Below the pieces are notes generated by a model. The model saw nothing but the letters and a program-made list of their open reading frames with translations. It made no database searches and was not told the DNA's origin. The translations under genes and the position numbers were made by a program. 64,000 nt of DNA from contig CM025854.1 in the NCBI GenBank assembly GCA_003952965.2, positions 13,457,704 to 13,521,703 on the forward strand. The letters run 5' to 3'. The DNA comes from Morella rubra (Eukaryota; Streptophyta; Magnoliopsida; Fagales; Myricaceae). Shown here piece by piece: positions 25,128-36,766 of this stretch; the stretch's first letter is position 1, and each line of letters opens with the position of its first letter.

Positions 25128-25716
25128 CTACTTATCATCATCTTCGTCGGAGGAGATATTTTCAGCATCCTCCATTGGATCTTCGTCAGCTTCCTCTTTA
25201 GAATCAGTTTCTTTGTTAGCAGATGGTCCTTTGGCTTCACCAGCCGTGCTTGATGCTCCTTGGGGTTTCACAACATTTAGATGTTTGTAAATGATGGCTA
25301 CAACACTCATAAGTTTCATTAGATGTAACTTCAAATATTCTTGAGTGGCAATGAGTGAGGATTGCACAAATGCAGTGGTAATAGGCCTCTCAGTAAGCAA
25401 TTTTAAGGCTTCAACTACATAGTTGAGATCAGAACTCATAGGACCACAACTAGGATTGTTGGAAGGAGTGGGTTTCTTTTGGGCCTCTATGAGACTTGCT
25501 TTTATTCAAGGTAACAGAACCAAGAGCTTGTAATAGTTTTAGGCGAGGCTCATGGCAAGGAATGACAATGTTATTTGCAGCAAGAAACTTCATTATCAAA
25601 CAAGGATATGACAGCAAGTTGGTGGTGGATTTTGAGTGAAAGACTTTAATTATATGAGCACAAATGTGCGAAGATAAGTCTATCCTATCACAACTAAAAA
25701 TGCAAATAAGAAACAC
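25128..25716 (-). pseudogene. Retrotransposon ORF remnants (acidic, ORF3-like) of family Y
   Basis: Two minus-strand frames (25450-25716 and 25128-25439) lie upstream, in the element's sense, of the family Y polypurine tract. The second ends in a very acidic tail (EEADEDPMEDAEN, then SSDEDDDK). The first contains a helix with a 'LSYPCLIMKFL' core. I have seen this arrangement in the extra 3' ORF of some plant LTR elements, but I cannot name a domain with confidence. It is not a host gene. The frames are separated by stops and the assembly gap follows at 25750. Confidence 0.45.
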
Positions 25717-25749
25717 ATCCTTTCATATGATAATGCAGATAAGGAATTT

Positions 25750-25823
25750 NNNNNNNNNNNNNNNNNNNNNNNNNNNNNNNNNNNNNNNNNNNNNNNNNNN
25801 NNNNNNNNNNNNNNNNNNNNNNN
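25750..25823. other. Assembly gap (74 N)
   Basis: Runs of n. The true length is unknown, and the retrotransposon sequences on either side may not be contiguous. Confidence 1.
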
Positions 25824-27312
25824 AACAAAAAGCAAACTGAAGTCGAAAGAAGAGACACAAAGAACCTTGGTAAGTGTCAGTTTTCTGAGAATTTGACATG
25901 GCCAATATGTGTGACTACTATAGAATGACCATTTGAAAGTTTTACAGAATTTGAAACAACAGAAACAATATGAGTAAGATAATACTAAGAATGCACTATA
26001 TGATTGGTGGCTCCAGTGTCTATAATCCAATTTGGAGAACGAATTTTGACAAATGAAAAACAAGATGAATTACCTATCATGAGCGAGAGACTAGTTTCAA
26101 GAGATTTATTATTTGCTACATGCATAACAGATGACTAAATTGAAGATGTAACATCAAATTGAGGCTGAATGAGCATAAGAATTTTGTGATATTGATTTTG
26201 AGTAAAAGAAAATGAAGAAGTATCAATTGCAGAATTATTAAAATTGATGATGCCAAAAAATACGAAGTAATAGAACGATTAGCAAGCCCGAATCCAATAC
26301 TCGAATCTGTAAAAGAGAACTGAGGCGGCGTCGGAAAGGAGCCTCCAATGCCTAACTCAAAAAGATTATAAAATAATGATACGAGAGCTAGTGATCAGAA
26401 TTAAACAATTAATAGGGTGTACCCTATCTTTTATAGGCTCGAAAAGGTGCAATCTTACTAGGACTCTTAGTCCTATTAGGAATATGAGAGTTGGTCTCCC
26501 TTATTAGATAAAGCGGGATATTTTATCTGTATTCAACTGATGATAAGTTAAAAACTAGATCTTTTCCAAATATGTAGGAGAGGTGGGACCCCAGTGGAAC
26601 TCTAAAGTGGTTTTATCTCCTTAATGGGCTGTCAAGGTGGTTATGAAGGTTAGTGGGCTTCAAACTCTTTATTGCATTGGGCCAACCATGTATTATTCCA
26701 TCAAAAATCATTGCTAGATGCAGAAGCAACTTGATTAGCTAAGGCTTTGGTTTTAGGATTCTTGCTATAAAATATTTTGCGTACTTTATTTTTTTATAAG
26801 TCACAATTTATATATGAAATTATATATACTATATTTTATTTAAATAATAATATTAAATTAGTTCACCCCCCAAAGAAAATTTCCTGGATCTGCCATGATT
26901 GAAAGAATCGTTCTTTCAGATCAAACCAAATTTCATGTGTTGAATCGATGTAAATGACACTCTGCAAGTTCTTTTGAGATTGAGTTTATGATCCACGATA
27001 TCACCATATTATTGCGCCTTAACCAAATTCCAAATTTAGGACTGGTTGTGCTTGGCTAGACAATGGATCCATCAATAAAACTAACCTTATTCTTTGCACT
27101 AAGTGCCATTATCATTGAACGAGACCAAGTAGTGTAATTTTCTCTGAGCAATGGTTGAGAAACAAGAATGGTTCCAGGACTATCTCCATAATAAAGAAAA
27201 TAAGGATTGGAATCATTCATATTTTGAGGAGAAGAAAAAGAAAAAGAAGAAGGAGGAGGAGGCGACAGAAGAGGAATAGTAGATTCAAAAAAGGAAGCCA
27301 TGTATCAGATAA
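25824..27312 (-). pseudogene. Ty1/copia element fragment: gag and protease remnants
   Basis: On the minus strand a gag N-terminus starts at 27301 (MASFFES...). It carries the copia gag signature NPYFLYYGDSPG...LVSQPL...YTTWSRSM...ALSAKNK. About 1.2 kb downstream, a protease block is readable near 26050-25990 (WIIDTGATNH, with catalytic D-T-G), followed by the usual NGHS...VTHIG...VLCVSS segment to the gap. The middle of gag is disrupted by stops and by unrelated AT-rich sequence (about 26270-26860). The element lacks integrase and reverse transcriptase here. It is the same family as 45744-48476, judging from its LTR. Confidence 0.75.
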
Positions 27313-27324
27313 GCTCTGATACCA
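27313..27324 (-). other. Primer binding site of the copia fragment
   Basis: The minus strand reads TGGTATCAGAGC, the canonical initiator Met-tRNA site, directly between the LTR and the gag start. Confidence 0.85.
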
Positions 27325-27513
27325 TGTTAAAATGTGAATGCTATGAGAAAACAGAGTGGAAGAAGATAATTTGTATATTACATCTTTGCATTAGAATGAC
27401 TATGTTTTTATATACAAATATTTGGGAATATAACTTGTTATAACAAACCAACAATATCTAACTACTTGCCACATTACCGAGCTTTGTACAGAATTCATCT
27501 AAATAGTTTAACA
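27325..27513 (-). repeat. 5' LTR of the copia fragment (189 bp)
   Basis: On the plus strand it starts tgttaaaatgtgaatgc and ends ...aatagtttaaca. It is homologous to 45744-45934 (shared 'atgagaaaacagagt'-like start, 'cttgttataacaaac', 'accgagctttgtaca'). It abuts the primer site. Confidence 0.7.
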
Positions 27514-28787
27514 AATAGCAAGTGGTAACGATTCCGCCACCCAACCTTTCATAAATAATAGCCAAGCCATGCCTTTTATTGGACCAAATATATTGGTGCT
27601 CTAAAAATCCCAAATCAACAAGAGCATATGAGTTTCGAGGAAGATGCAAAGGGGCAGCCTCCCTTTTTTTTCTCCATGATGAATAACAGAGTTGAAGTCC
27701 ATTAACACAACCAAGGCAATTGAATGCAGGTAAGATTAATAAGTTGTATTATCAAGTGCTACTGTATGTCACACTTCCCCGATAACATATCTCCCTGACT
27801 ATATATTGGATGTCATTTAGAATGAGATCCCTTCTATTTAGCTGGGGATGCCCTCTCTAAAACCCTTCACCTTTGCTGATTGATCCAAGCTTCCAAGAGT
27901 TGTCTCCAGAGACAGTCTCCTCCCGTCTCTCTCTTCTCTCATCTTGTCTCTTCTTACCCTTATCTAGGCCTTGGCCGATCTCCTTCTCTTGTCCTCTATT
28001 AACGCTCTCTTCTAGTCTTCCTTCTGGGCATTTTTAAAAGTTATATCTAGGCATTTTGATAGCCACGCACAGCAGGGAAAAGTTCAACGGGTTCAGGCAC
28101 TATTTTCTACACCCATCTAGTAGCGGCTTGCTAGCGCATAGGCCAACGCACGCACGTGAGTCTCACACGTCAGGCCATTTTCTACACTGTTTGAGCTGTT
28201 TGAGGTGGTTTTCTTTGGCCATGCTTTCTAGTTGGCCGTTGGTCAATCAAAGGGCTCCTAGTTGCATGTTGTGTTTCTTTACTATTGTTGTTAATAATTT
28301 CATTCCTGTAGGATTTTGTGGAGACAATCAAGCAGTGACCACCCTTTGTAGGAGACTTTTGGCAGTCATGCACATTTTGGCCATCTTCAGCAGTCCCAAA
28401 TCTATCCAGCAGCTTTAGGTGGTTCTCCACTTGTTCCACCCCACTTTTGCCTTGGACCTCCGTGTTCTCTTTTGGTTGTGCTCGTATGGATAAGCTTTCA
28501 AAGAAGTAGGAGCGAGGTGCTCGACCACCCTCTCCTCCTGCAATCGACACAGCCACTTGTGGCGGTGTAGCTCTAGGTCTTTGAACCCGTTTCAAAACTA
28601 TGGGCTTGGTAGCCCATGTGTATGAGGCCTTTATGGCCATTTGAAGTTATGCCTTTTATGGCCAGTAGATGTATGACCCTTTGGGGCTTAAAAATTGCTA
28701 TAATGGGTTGTATGCTCGTTCCTTGAAACCAGCCTTAGAGTCCTTTGTGTACTCAGCATTTCTATAATTTCCATTGTGAAATTAATT
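27514..28787. other. Unassigned sequence, no gene supported
   Basis: Open frames of 120 (+, 28056-28418) and 152 codons (-, 28182-28640) overlap on opposite strands in a GC-balanced patch. Neither shows a domain, signal peptide or splice partner that I recognise. 'tggccattt/tatggcc' words recur near 28630-28665. It could be part of a transposon or a decayed gene. Confidence 0.35.
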
Positions 28788-29204
28788 TCACGTAGAAAAA
28801 AAAAATATTGGATGTCATTTGAATATTCTCCAGTATGATCGATAGAAGAAATAAACCAAAAATGACTTTGTCTAATAAGAAAGCAAATTGAAAAATTCGG
28901 TTTAGACACAATTAACACCTAGAAGGGGTGAATAGTTTTTTTCCTCTAATTAAGAAAAACAATTTCATGAAATTCTAAAATCATCCGGTCTAAATATAAA
29001 ATAATAAACTAAATCAACTAAATAAATAGTGTAAAATTAAATCAAACTCCAATCACACAAGAAGACGAGATTTTGTTGACAAAGCAGAAATTTTTTTAAG
29101 TGCCCTTCAAAAGAAAAACCACTTTGGGCTATCATCGTCACCTGAAATCCACTAAGAGTCTAAGAAGAGAAACATTATAGAACGAGGATTCAAACATTGT
29201 AAAC

Positions 29205-30399
29205 TGTAATCCTAGATTAAGGCAACCAAGAAGGGGGGGTGAATTGGGTTTCCAAACTTTTTCGCTTTAACCCCGAAAACCGTGTTTGCAAAGTAAAGGA
29301 TAATTTAGCACAAGTATATTAAAGCAACAAGTAAATAAGTGCTAAATGTAAAGAGTAGGGATAGAGAAGCAAACACGTGATTTTTAGGTGGTTCGGCAAA
29401 CCCGCCTACATCCACCCCTCAAGCTCCTTTACCGAGCCTTGAGGTTTTCCCACTATCTTCAAATAGTGTACACACTAGCTTCCGGGTGCTAGAGAACCGT
29501 ACAAGTATTTTCCGGGCTCAACATCACACCCAACCAAGCTTGAGATATACCCTCTCTAAGCTTCTTCTTTAGTGAACAACCTCACTAAAGGAATCACCTC
29601 TTTTGGATATGAAGATACAAGAACAAACTCTCTCAAAGAGTGGATATGAAAATGGAAATCTATCTCTTTGATTCACACAATGACAAGGATAAGAAAGTGT
29701 AATTTGTGTGAATGATATGAGAAATATGGAATAGAAGGTTTAAGATATTTCTCAAGCTATGTAAAATGATATGTGGTCGCTCTATTTTTAGAGACAATAG
29801 GAAGGTCTTTTATAGGCCACATGAGAAAACTAGCCCGTTAGGGTCGATTTGACAATTTTACCGTTGTACTGGTCGACCGCTTCATGTACCGGTTGACCGC
29901 TTCAACTAGCCGTTGCTCAACGGTCATAAAATTTGAATGCTGTCAAATTTTGTCTCATCATCCGCTTCATATAGCGGTCGACCGCTATAAATCATTTTCA
30001 TAGACCGCTACAATTAAAAAGCCATTTTTGACATTTTTGAAATCCCATTTCAAAAACCAACTTCCCAAAAGTATAACCAAGGCTTGGGAAGTTTATATAG
30101 GGATGATTTGAAAACATTTAAAGTGCATTTTGGTTGTCAAACTGTGATAAGAAATTATGCACGGTTTGAAAAATATGCAAGTGTGTGATTCAAATCCTTG
30201 TCAAAAGTGAAACTAAGAGTTACAAGGTTATACCCTATGGTCTTGAATCTTCACTTTTGAGCTCTTGCATCTTCTTGATCTTCAATCTTCTTGTCTTTGG
30301 CTCTTTGATAAAAATGTCTTTGTCTTTGAAGATGTCATTTTGTAAACTTAATCTATTTATTGAAATCATCAAAATATCGATTGTGAACAAAAGCCAACA
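29205..30399 (-). mobile_element. Solo LTR, family X (1195 bp, intact target duplication)
   Basis: It begins TGTAATCC and ends GCCAACA, and is flanked on both sides by TAAAC (29200-29204 and 30400-30404). The duplicate locus near 51330 has the uninterrupted site (ggtaaactcttttgttgac). There is no internal region, so an LTR-LTR recombination product is likely. GTCGAC-centred palindromes (for example gcggtcgaccgc) occur near 29870-29990. The element's sense strand is minus. Confidence 0.9.
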
Positions 30400-31624
30400 T
30401 AAACCCCTTTGTTGACTCTAACTACCCCGATGTAATAATCCGAATAACCCTACTCAGACTTGCACCGTATAAAAATACCCTCAAACGATATCCTTCAACA
30501 CTGGAACTCCTACAGCCAAACTCGTTCAGCACTTCACAACGGAAGGTTAGTTTCAAGGTAATTGGATGAGAAAAAAAAAATCTATCAATTTAGGTCTGGA
30601 ATCTCTGAGGTATTTCTCTCTCTCAAATTGGGGCTTAAATAAACAATGAACAGTCTTTTAGGGTTACAAGTCGACATCTCAAAGTATTTAAAAGAATACC
30701 TTGAGTTTCAAGTAGAAAATGACTCTTAAAAGCTGAGTATTTTGAAAATTGTCTATTCTCGCTCGAGTTAGGGTTGGGCGACAATCAAGCGAGCCTTTCT
30801 GCAAAGGTTTCATTGGAGCTAGGAAGGAAGTGACGTGCCAACAAAACATTATAATATGTGAATTGTCCATTGGGTTCACTAAAGTTAGGCGGCAAGCAGC
30901 AGCTATAAATTCCTTTTTCGTGAGCAAACTGTTGCGACTCCTTATTTTCAATCGATAAAGAATTACAATCCAATTTGAACTTCGTTTGATACAGAATTGC
31001 GCCAATAGTCAAAAATTGCATTGTCAAAAAGATTATCAAGATGAAATTGTCATTTCTTATTTGAAATCGACCTGCACAAAATTAATAATTCAACATACAA
31101 AGTATTAAGATCATATAATTTAACAAAGTATTAAGATCCTCATGAGTTCAGTTCAAAGTGTATTTATCAATCCCAAAATTAATAATTCAAAATACAAAGT
31201 ATTAAGATACTCATGTGTTCAGAGTGTATTTATCCCATCCCATAAAAGTATCTTAAACATGAGTCGTACTACATAATTATTAAACGATAAAATCCCACTT
31301 AAAGGCCACAATTTTTTTTCCCTCTTTCCCTTAAATTTGCTGAACCCAAAAGCCAAAGAAAAGAGTCGAGAGCTCACATTTGAACAGCCAAAGCGGCACA
31401 AGTGTGCAAGTGCATAAATATAGAACGCTGAGATCATCTGTTATCAAGTTTAGCTGAAACTTTCACACGAGTCATCATTCAAAGAGTTATCTTACATAGA
31501 CACACACGTCCAGGATACAACCCTTCTTTGACCACGGAGGACTTTCCTAACCGCACTTCAAGGTGCAACATCAGCTCAACATAAAAGCCAACAAGATTCC
31601 TTTTGTGCTATCAAAGCTTTCTTA

Positions 31625-31733
31625 TTATTTCTTTCCACGCAGTTTAGCTCCAAGAGCTCTCTCCAGCTGTCTAATGATCTGTTGGTTGGGAATAGCTTTA
31701 CCAGACTCATACTCCTGGATGATCTGAGGCTTT
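31625..31733 (-). pseudogene. MBF1 last-exon fragment
   Basis: This is a copy of MBF1 exon 4 (intact gene: 52678-52797). The stop codon and most of the helix-turn-helix end are present (minus strand ...[11 protein letters not shown] then TAA). The exon is cut at the GGCTT of the codons for KPQ, where phospholipase sequence begins. There is one visible coding change against the intact copy (I-R-Q-L for I-T-K-L). It cannot make MBF1: exons 1-3 and the splice acceptor are missing. Confidence 0.92.
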
Positions 31734-31885
31734 ACCAGTCCTCTGAGTTTCTCAAGGATAAGTGCTTGGTACCAGGATCATGGTGGGTGGAGAAGAACGA
31801 AGGATTGGTGCGTAACGAAGATGGGGAATGGATTGTGGCTTCCCCGGAGGAGGAGGACCTTCCTGTCCCGGAGTTTGAGTACTAG
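31728..31885 (+). pseudogene. Phospholipase A1-II C-terminal fragment
   Basis: The frame [18 protein letters not shown]...DGEWIVASPEEEDLP corresponds to about residues 359-406 of the intact lipase at 38562-39782, with a few substitutions and a two-residue longer end. The catalytic domain is absent. Homology continues into the 3' flank (see 31886-33102). The open frame runs without a stop across the junction from antisense MBF1 sequence, but no ATG begins it. Confidence 0.92.
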
Positions 31886-33102
31886 AAGCGACATCAATTG
31901 AATGGCTGTTGAATGGCCGGTGTGTAAGTGTAACTTGTCGTTGTTTGAAACTTCTATTTTATTCTTTGGTCTTCTGTTCATAAACAGTGCCTCCTCCATT
32001 GTCATCCAGGAAGTAGAACCAGAACGCATGATAGAATCTGCTCGATGAAATAATATGAGTAATTTATGCTTGGTTTTCAAAATTTCTCAGTGGAGTATTG
32101 AACTAATATTTGCTCCCTCGATTCTCCTTTTTCCTATCATTATATCTTGCGATCGAGTGAAATTGAGATTGATATTTCAGATATCACAAAAGCTTTATCC
32201 TTGCTCTATATAAACCAATCTACGAACGCAGGAAAATGACTCCGGATCAGCATCTTCTCTAATGTTCTATCCGAATCGTCTGAAGGTTTGACCAAAAGTA
32301 AGGTTATTTTGAACTAAATTTATTTGCAATTTCTTCTTCACTTCGCCGGTGAAATATTCCAAGCTACTTTGACATCCAAGCTCCATTTGGAGACTATCTG
32401 GAGATGACTGGACCAAAACAAGAGTCTAGAGACTCCTGTGGGAGCTAGAGAGAGATTTCTCCCGGACTTTTCAAAATGATAGACCACGAAAGAAGCGTGG
32501 TTTTGTTAAGGTTTAATTTAGGGTCCATTTTAACTCTGCTTGAATTTGTTATTATTCAACCGACTTCTGAGGTGTATGGGACCAATTCTGCACACGATTT
32601 GTTCATTCAACCCACTTATATAGAGAACAAACTACTTTTTAGGTATATATATAGTCATTGTCTCGATCCTAAAAGTTACCTAAAAAGCACAAACCCATTT
32701 CGTGAAAATTAGCAAAATGAAAACTAAAAAGACGTTTTGATTCGCAATTAACGCCTGATAATTAAACTCTTAATCCATTCGTAACGAAATTACCCCTACG
32801 AAAAGCTCCACCAGAATTCCCAGATCCTCTCGTCCAATTTGACCAGACGATCTTACGTGTCAGGAAACGTCCCAGAATCCTAAGCTATATTACATTGCAT
32901 TATTTCTTCTCTTTCTTGGAATATCTACTACGCCATTTAAAAAAATAATCCAAGAGGTAATATAAAACTGATGAGGATAATATATATGACCCATAAACTC
33001 TGATCAGGATGTTCATCACTGACGTGGCCACCAAGAAAGCGAAGACGATCCTCCACCGTCAATTTGTGGCTCCATTGTCTGTTTCGGCGGCTAGCTGCTG
33101 TC
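31886..33102. repeat. Phospholipase-locus tandem repeat, copy A (first part)
   Basis: This is the 3' flank of the truncated phospholipase copy. It is collinear with 39783-40306 and then 41583-42298 downstream of the intact gene. Copy A has the uninterrupted sequence 'caagctactttgacatcc' where copy B carries a solo LTR. Copy A itself is split at 33103 by a copia element and resumes at 38101. No gene is recognised within it. Confidence 0.92.
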
Positions 33103-33394
33103 TATCAAATATTGAGAGTGATTGTGCGAAATCTGTATATTTTGTTAAGACCACAATACAAGGCAGAAGCCCCCACATATACACTTAGCTCCAGCAGCAG
33201 AGCATGGGAATACGAGCCAGCTTACAAGTTTGTTATAACAAAAACTAAAAAAGAATATTCTACTCTAGCTCTAACAAATTTCCCGTATTAGCTCAGCCTT
33301 TCTCTTTCCTCTGTATTCGAGAATCTCCAACTTCTTCTTCTTTAGTCTGCGTGCATAAGATTACTTCATGAATTGCAGCTTGATTTTCTTCACA
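33103..33394 (-). repeat. 3' LTR of the copia element
   Basis: Matches 37805-38095. The plus strand reads tatcaaatattgagag ... ttttcttcaca. In the element's sense the LTR therefore begins TGTGAAG and ends TTTGATA, a TG...TA pair instead of the usual TG...CA. A polypurine tract (minus-strand cttgagggggag, 33395-33406) adjoins it. Confidence 0.9.
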
Positions 33395-34068
33395 CTCCCC
33401 CTCAAGATGGACAGCAGCATATATATTTATAAGTCCCATCTTGCCAACTAAACCGTTGAATTGATGAAATCCAATTGCCTTAGTAAACACTTCAGCAAGT
33501 TGCATACTAGTCTTCAAATGCAGAGTTTTAATAATTCCAGCTTGTATTTTCTCCCTCGCATTGTGGCAATCTATTTCTATATGTTTAGTCCTTTCATAAA
33601 AGACCGGATTTGCAGCAATATGCAAAGCTGCCTGATTATCACAAAACAATATAACAGCCTTAGAGTGAGAAATATGCAAGTCTTTGAGCAACCTAATTAT
33701 CCAAACTACCTCACAAACCGTGGATGCCATAGACCTATATTCAGCCTCTACAGATGACTTTAAAACAGTCGATTGCTTTTTGGATTTCCATGAAATCAGT
33801 GAATCCCAAGGAAGATACAAAATCCAATCACTGATCTTCTACTATCCACGCACCCTGCCCAATCCGAATTTGAAAAAGCTTTTAGATGCATCTCGGATGA
33901 GGTAGACAGCAATAGTCCTTGGCCTGGAGTTCCTTTAATAAATTGCAATACACGCACAACAGCTTTGAAATGTATATCCCATGGCTTGTCCATGAATTGA
34001 CTAAGCAATTGAACCAAATAAGCTATGTTAGGTCTGGTTATGGTAAGATATATAAGCCTCCCAATCAA
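33395..34068 (-). pseudogene. Copia RNase H remnant
   Basis: Two overlapping minus-strand frames carry the copia RNase H hallmarks: the connection segment (RLIYLTITRPNIAY...LSQFM...HFKAVVRVLQFIKGT), [35 protein letters not shown] and [25 protein letters not shown]. The split between 33796 and 33820 is a frameshift. Confidence 0.9.
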
Positions 34069-34305
34069 TCTTCAGTATACTGTAGGGTCTGTCATCAAAA
34101 CCCCTTCAGTTTTGCTTAGTTTCAGATTTTGCTTCATGGGAAATTTCGAGACCTTACTAGCCAATATGCCACTATCTTCGAGAATCTCCAAAGCGTATTT
34201 CCTTTGACAAAGAGTGATTCCCTTAGCTGATCTTGCTATCTCGATGCCTAAGAAATACTTAGGAGCACCAAGGTCTTTCAGCTTAAATTTACTGCATAAA
34301 AAAAG

Positions 34306-34890
34306 TTATAATGCAGTAGTAACAGCACTAAGATCATTTGAAGCAATAAGAATATCATCCACGTATACCAAAACTACTATGAAAGACTTCCCATTCAATC
34401 TTGTAAAAAGAGAATAATCAAAAGAGGATTGGACAAAATCATGGGTAGTCAAGGTGGTGGAGAATTTGCCAAACCATTGCCTTGAGGCTTGTTTAAGGCC
34501 ATACAAGGACTTTAGAAGCCTACAGACCCGATTCTCCCCCTGTTTAGCAAATCCAGGTGGAAGAGACATGTATACTTCTTCATGCAATTCTCCATGGAGA
34601 AAAGCATTGTTGACATCCAATTGGGAGAGATGCAAATTGTTGATGGCAGCCAAAGCTAGAACAGTCCGAACCGTCACCATTTTTACAGCGGGAGAAAAGG
34701 TTTCGTAGTAATCAAAGCCTTCCCATTGTGTGTACTCCTTGGCAACCAAGCGGGTTTTGTATCGTTCAAGAGTCCCGTCTGATTTGAGCTTGACCTTGAA
34801 GACCCATTTACAGCCAATGGGATGGTGACCAGCAGGCAAAGGTGTGAAAACCCAAGTGTCGTGGGCAGTGATCTCAGCTGCCATGGCCTC
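34306..34890 (-). pseudogene. Copia reverse transcriptase remnant
   Basis: This is the 3' part of a 472-codon minus-strand frame (34306-35724). It reads WVFKVKLKSDGTLERYKTRL, the LDVNNAFLHGEL block, SLYGLKQA, and the catalytic YVDD (VLVYVDDILIASND). The frame then breaks before the RNase H. RVT_2-type domain. Confidence 0.92.
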
Positions 34891-35339
34891 ACTCCAGTGT
34901 GAATGAGCAAAGGCCTCATGAAAAGAATGTGGTTCTTGGAGAGTAGAAAGACAGAGAGAAAGCACGATGTGAAGAAGAAAGCTTAGAATATGAGATAAAA
35001 TTAGAAAGACGATGAGGTATACCTGTTTGATCAGAAGCAGCTCGGGAAGAAGAAGGAGCTGAGTTTTGAGAAGATAACAATCTGCAATGATAATCATGCA
35101 AATAACGAGGCATAGATCTGGACCTAGTGGATCTGCAAACAACAGGAAGAGGTGGAGGTGAAGGGATAGTTGGAGAAGATGGAGAAGGTAAATCAGTGAG
35201 AGGTGGAGACAAGTTGGAGAGATATGCAGAGATGAAAAAGGAACATAATATTCGGGTGAGTCAGAAATATTATGAGGTAGGACAGGGTTGAAACATGATG
35301 AATGAGAAGCAGAATGTAAGAGAGTGGTGTTATGAAATG

Positions 35340-36298
35340 GAAATAGATGTTCATATAAGAGGACGTTTCTAGAGATAAAAGTGGTCTTGGAGTCAAGGTC
35401 AAATAGTTTGTATCCCCTTGTCCCAAAGGGATATCCAATGAAAATACCTTTCCTAACACGATTGGAGAATTTTTGGCGTTGGCTAGGGAGAGTAGAGGCA
35501 TAACACAGAGAACCGAAGACCCTTAAATGAGTATAGGATGGAGGTTGATTATAGAGAGCAAAATATGGAGTTTTATTGCCTAAGATGGGAGTAGGGATTC
35601 GGTTTATGATATATGTTGCAGTGAAGACACAAACTCCCCAAAAAGAAAAGGGGAACATTGGACTGAAAACGTAGGGCTCTAGCAATATTGAAAAGGTGCT
35701 GATGTTTCCTTTCAACCCTTCCATTTTGCTGAGGAGTCTCTACGCAACTTGTCTGATGAGTGATGCCAATAGAGGAGTAGAAATCAGGTATAAAGAATTC
35801 GAGGCCTTTGTCTGTCCGAATGGTTTTAATAGTAGAATGAAAATGTGTTTGAACTAGGGTAAAGAAAGACTTTAATAGTGATCTAGTTTCTGATTTTAGT
35901 TTCATAAGGAACACCCACGTACAACGAGTGCTATCGTCTACTATGGTGAGAAAGTATCGATGACTAAGAGAAGTTGCAACAGAAAAAGGACCCCATATGT
36001 CAACATGAATAAGATCGAAAGGCTTGGAAGCTAAAGAAGTGCTTTCATTAAAACTTAAATGTTTCTATTTAGCTATAGGACAGGTAGTACAATGAAAATG
36101 AGGAGAAATAGTGATATCTGAAACATGATTATGTAAAAGAGATAATCTAGAGTTAGAAACATATTCTAGGCGAAAATGCCAGCAATCAAAGAAACAAGGA
36201 GAAACTATAGTGGCAGCAGTAGGTCTACAACCATTAGTGATATTTGCATCGAGCTGCAAAATGTAGAGGCCATCTTTCTCTCTACCTAGCCCGATCAT
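35340..36298 (-). pseudogene. Copia integrase remnant
   Basis: A pre-integrase zinc-binding segment (WHFRLEYVSNSRLSLL...HCTTCPIAK) lies at 36065-36298. It is followed by the DDE core: an HVDIWGP block near 36000, IRTDKGLEF near 35810, and ETPQQNGRVERKHQH near 35725, holding the catalytic D, D and E. The C-terminal GYKLFDLDSK...ISRNVLLYE segment lies near 35380. Stops or frameshifts separate the frames. Confidence 0.9.
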
Positions 36299-36301
36299 CT
36301 C

Positions 36302-36766
36302 TCAATCAGTACGGTGTTGAATCAGATAGTGATCATGGAAAAAAGATAAACAACAGTGGAGGTCAGTAGTCAATTTACTGACTGAAATTAAATTGAAGTG
36401 AAAACTGGTTACACATAAGACATTTTCTAGAATTAAAGAGGGAGATAGTTGAACAATACCAATGTGAGAAACCAATACTGACTGACCATCAGGAAGGCTA
36501 ATACTAGATTGACATATACGAATATTTGAAGAGAACAGATTAATGGAATTGATCATGTGGTTAGAAGCATCAGTATCAATGATCCGATTTGGAGAGGAAA
36601 AATGAGAAGGCAGAGAATATATACCACCTAAGACATTGTGTGAATGAACCATATGAGCTGCCGAAGGTGCAGATCCTTCAGAGGGTACTGATGGAGTATG
36701 AAGAAGAGAAAGAAGCTGTTGACATTGCTCAGAAGTGAAAGGCAATGAAGCTGAAGATGCTGTCAT
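36302..36766 (-). pseudogene. Copia protease remnant
   Basis: The minus-strand frame has IIDTDASNHM where an aspartic protease has D-S/T-G-A. The catalytic glycine is replaced by Asp, so the protease was probably dead before or after insertion. The usual LPDGQSVLVSHIG...VLCVTSFHFNLISVSKL block follows. Confidence 0.85.

Larger units (their letters stand above)
28788..31733. repeat. Segmental duplication, copy 1 (partner 50915-52789)
   Basis: Direct-orientation homology to 50915-52789 starts at 'cacgtagaaaaaaaaaa' and runs through many shared blocks. Examples are 'gcaaattgaaaaattcggtt', 'aataatccgaataaccctac' and 'gacacacacgtccaggata'. It ends in the last MBF1 exon at 31733. Copy 1 additionally contains the solo LTR 29205-30399, absent from copy 2. 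Near 31130-31230 a block of about 70 bases is tandemly repeated. Confidence 0.9.

Noticed and set aside
28182..28640. 152-codon minus-strand open frame as a gene
   Set aside because: No domain, no initiation context, no splice structure, and a competing frame on the other strand. Kept only as an open question.
31682..31885. Translated chimeric MBF1/PLA1 protein
   Set aside because: The frame crosses the joint, but its first codon is TTG, no promoter is visible, and the parent exon fragment is antisense. Reported as a rearrangement, not a gene.
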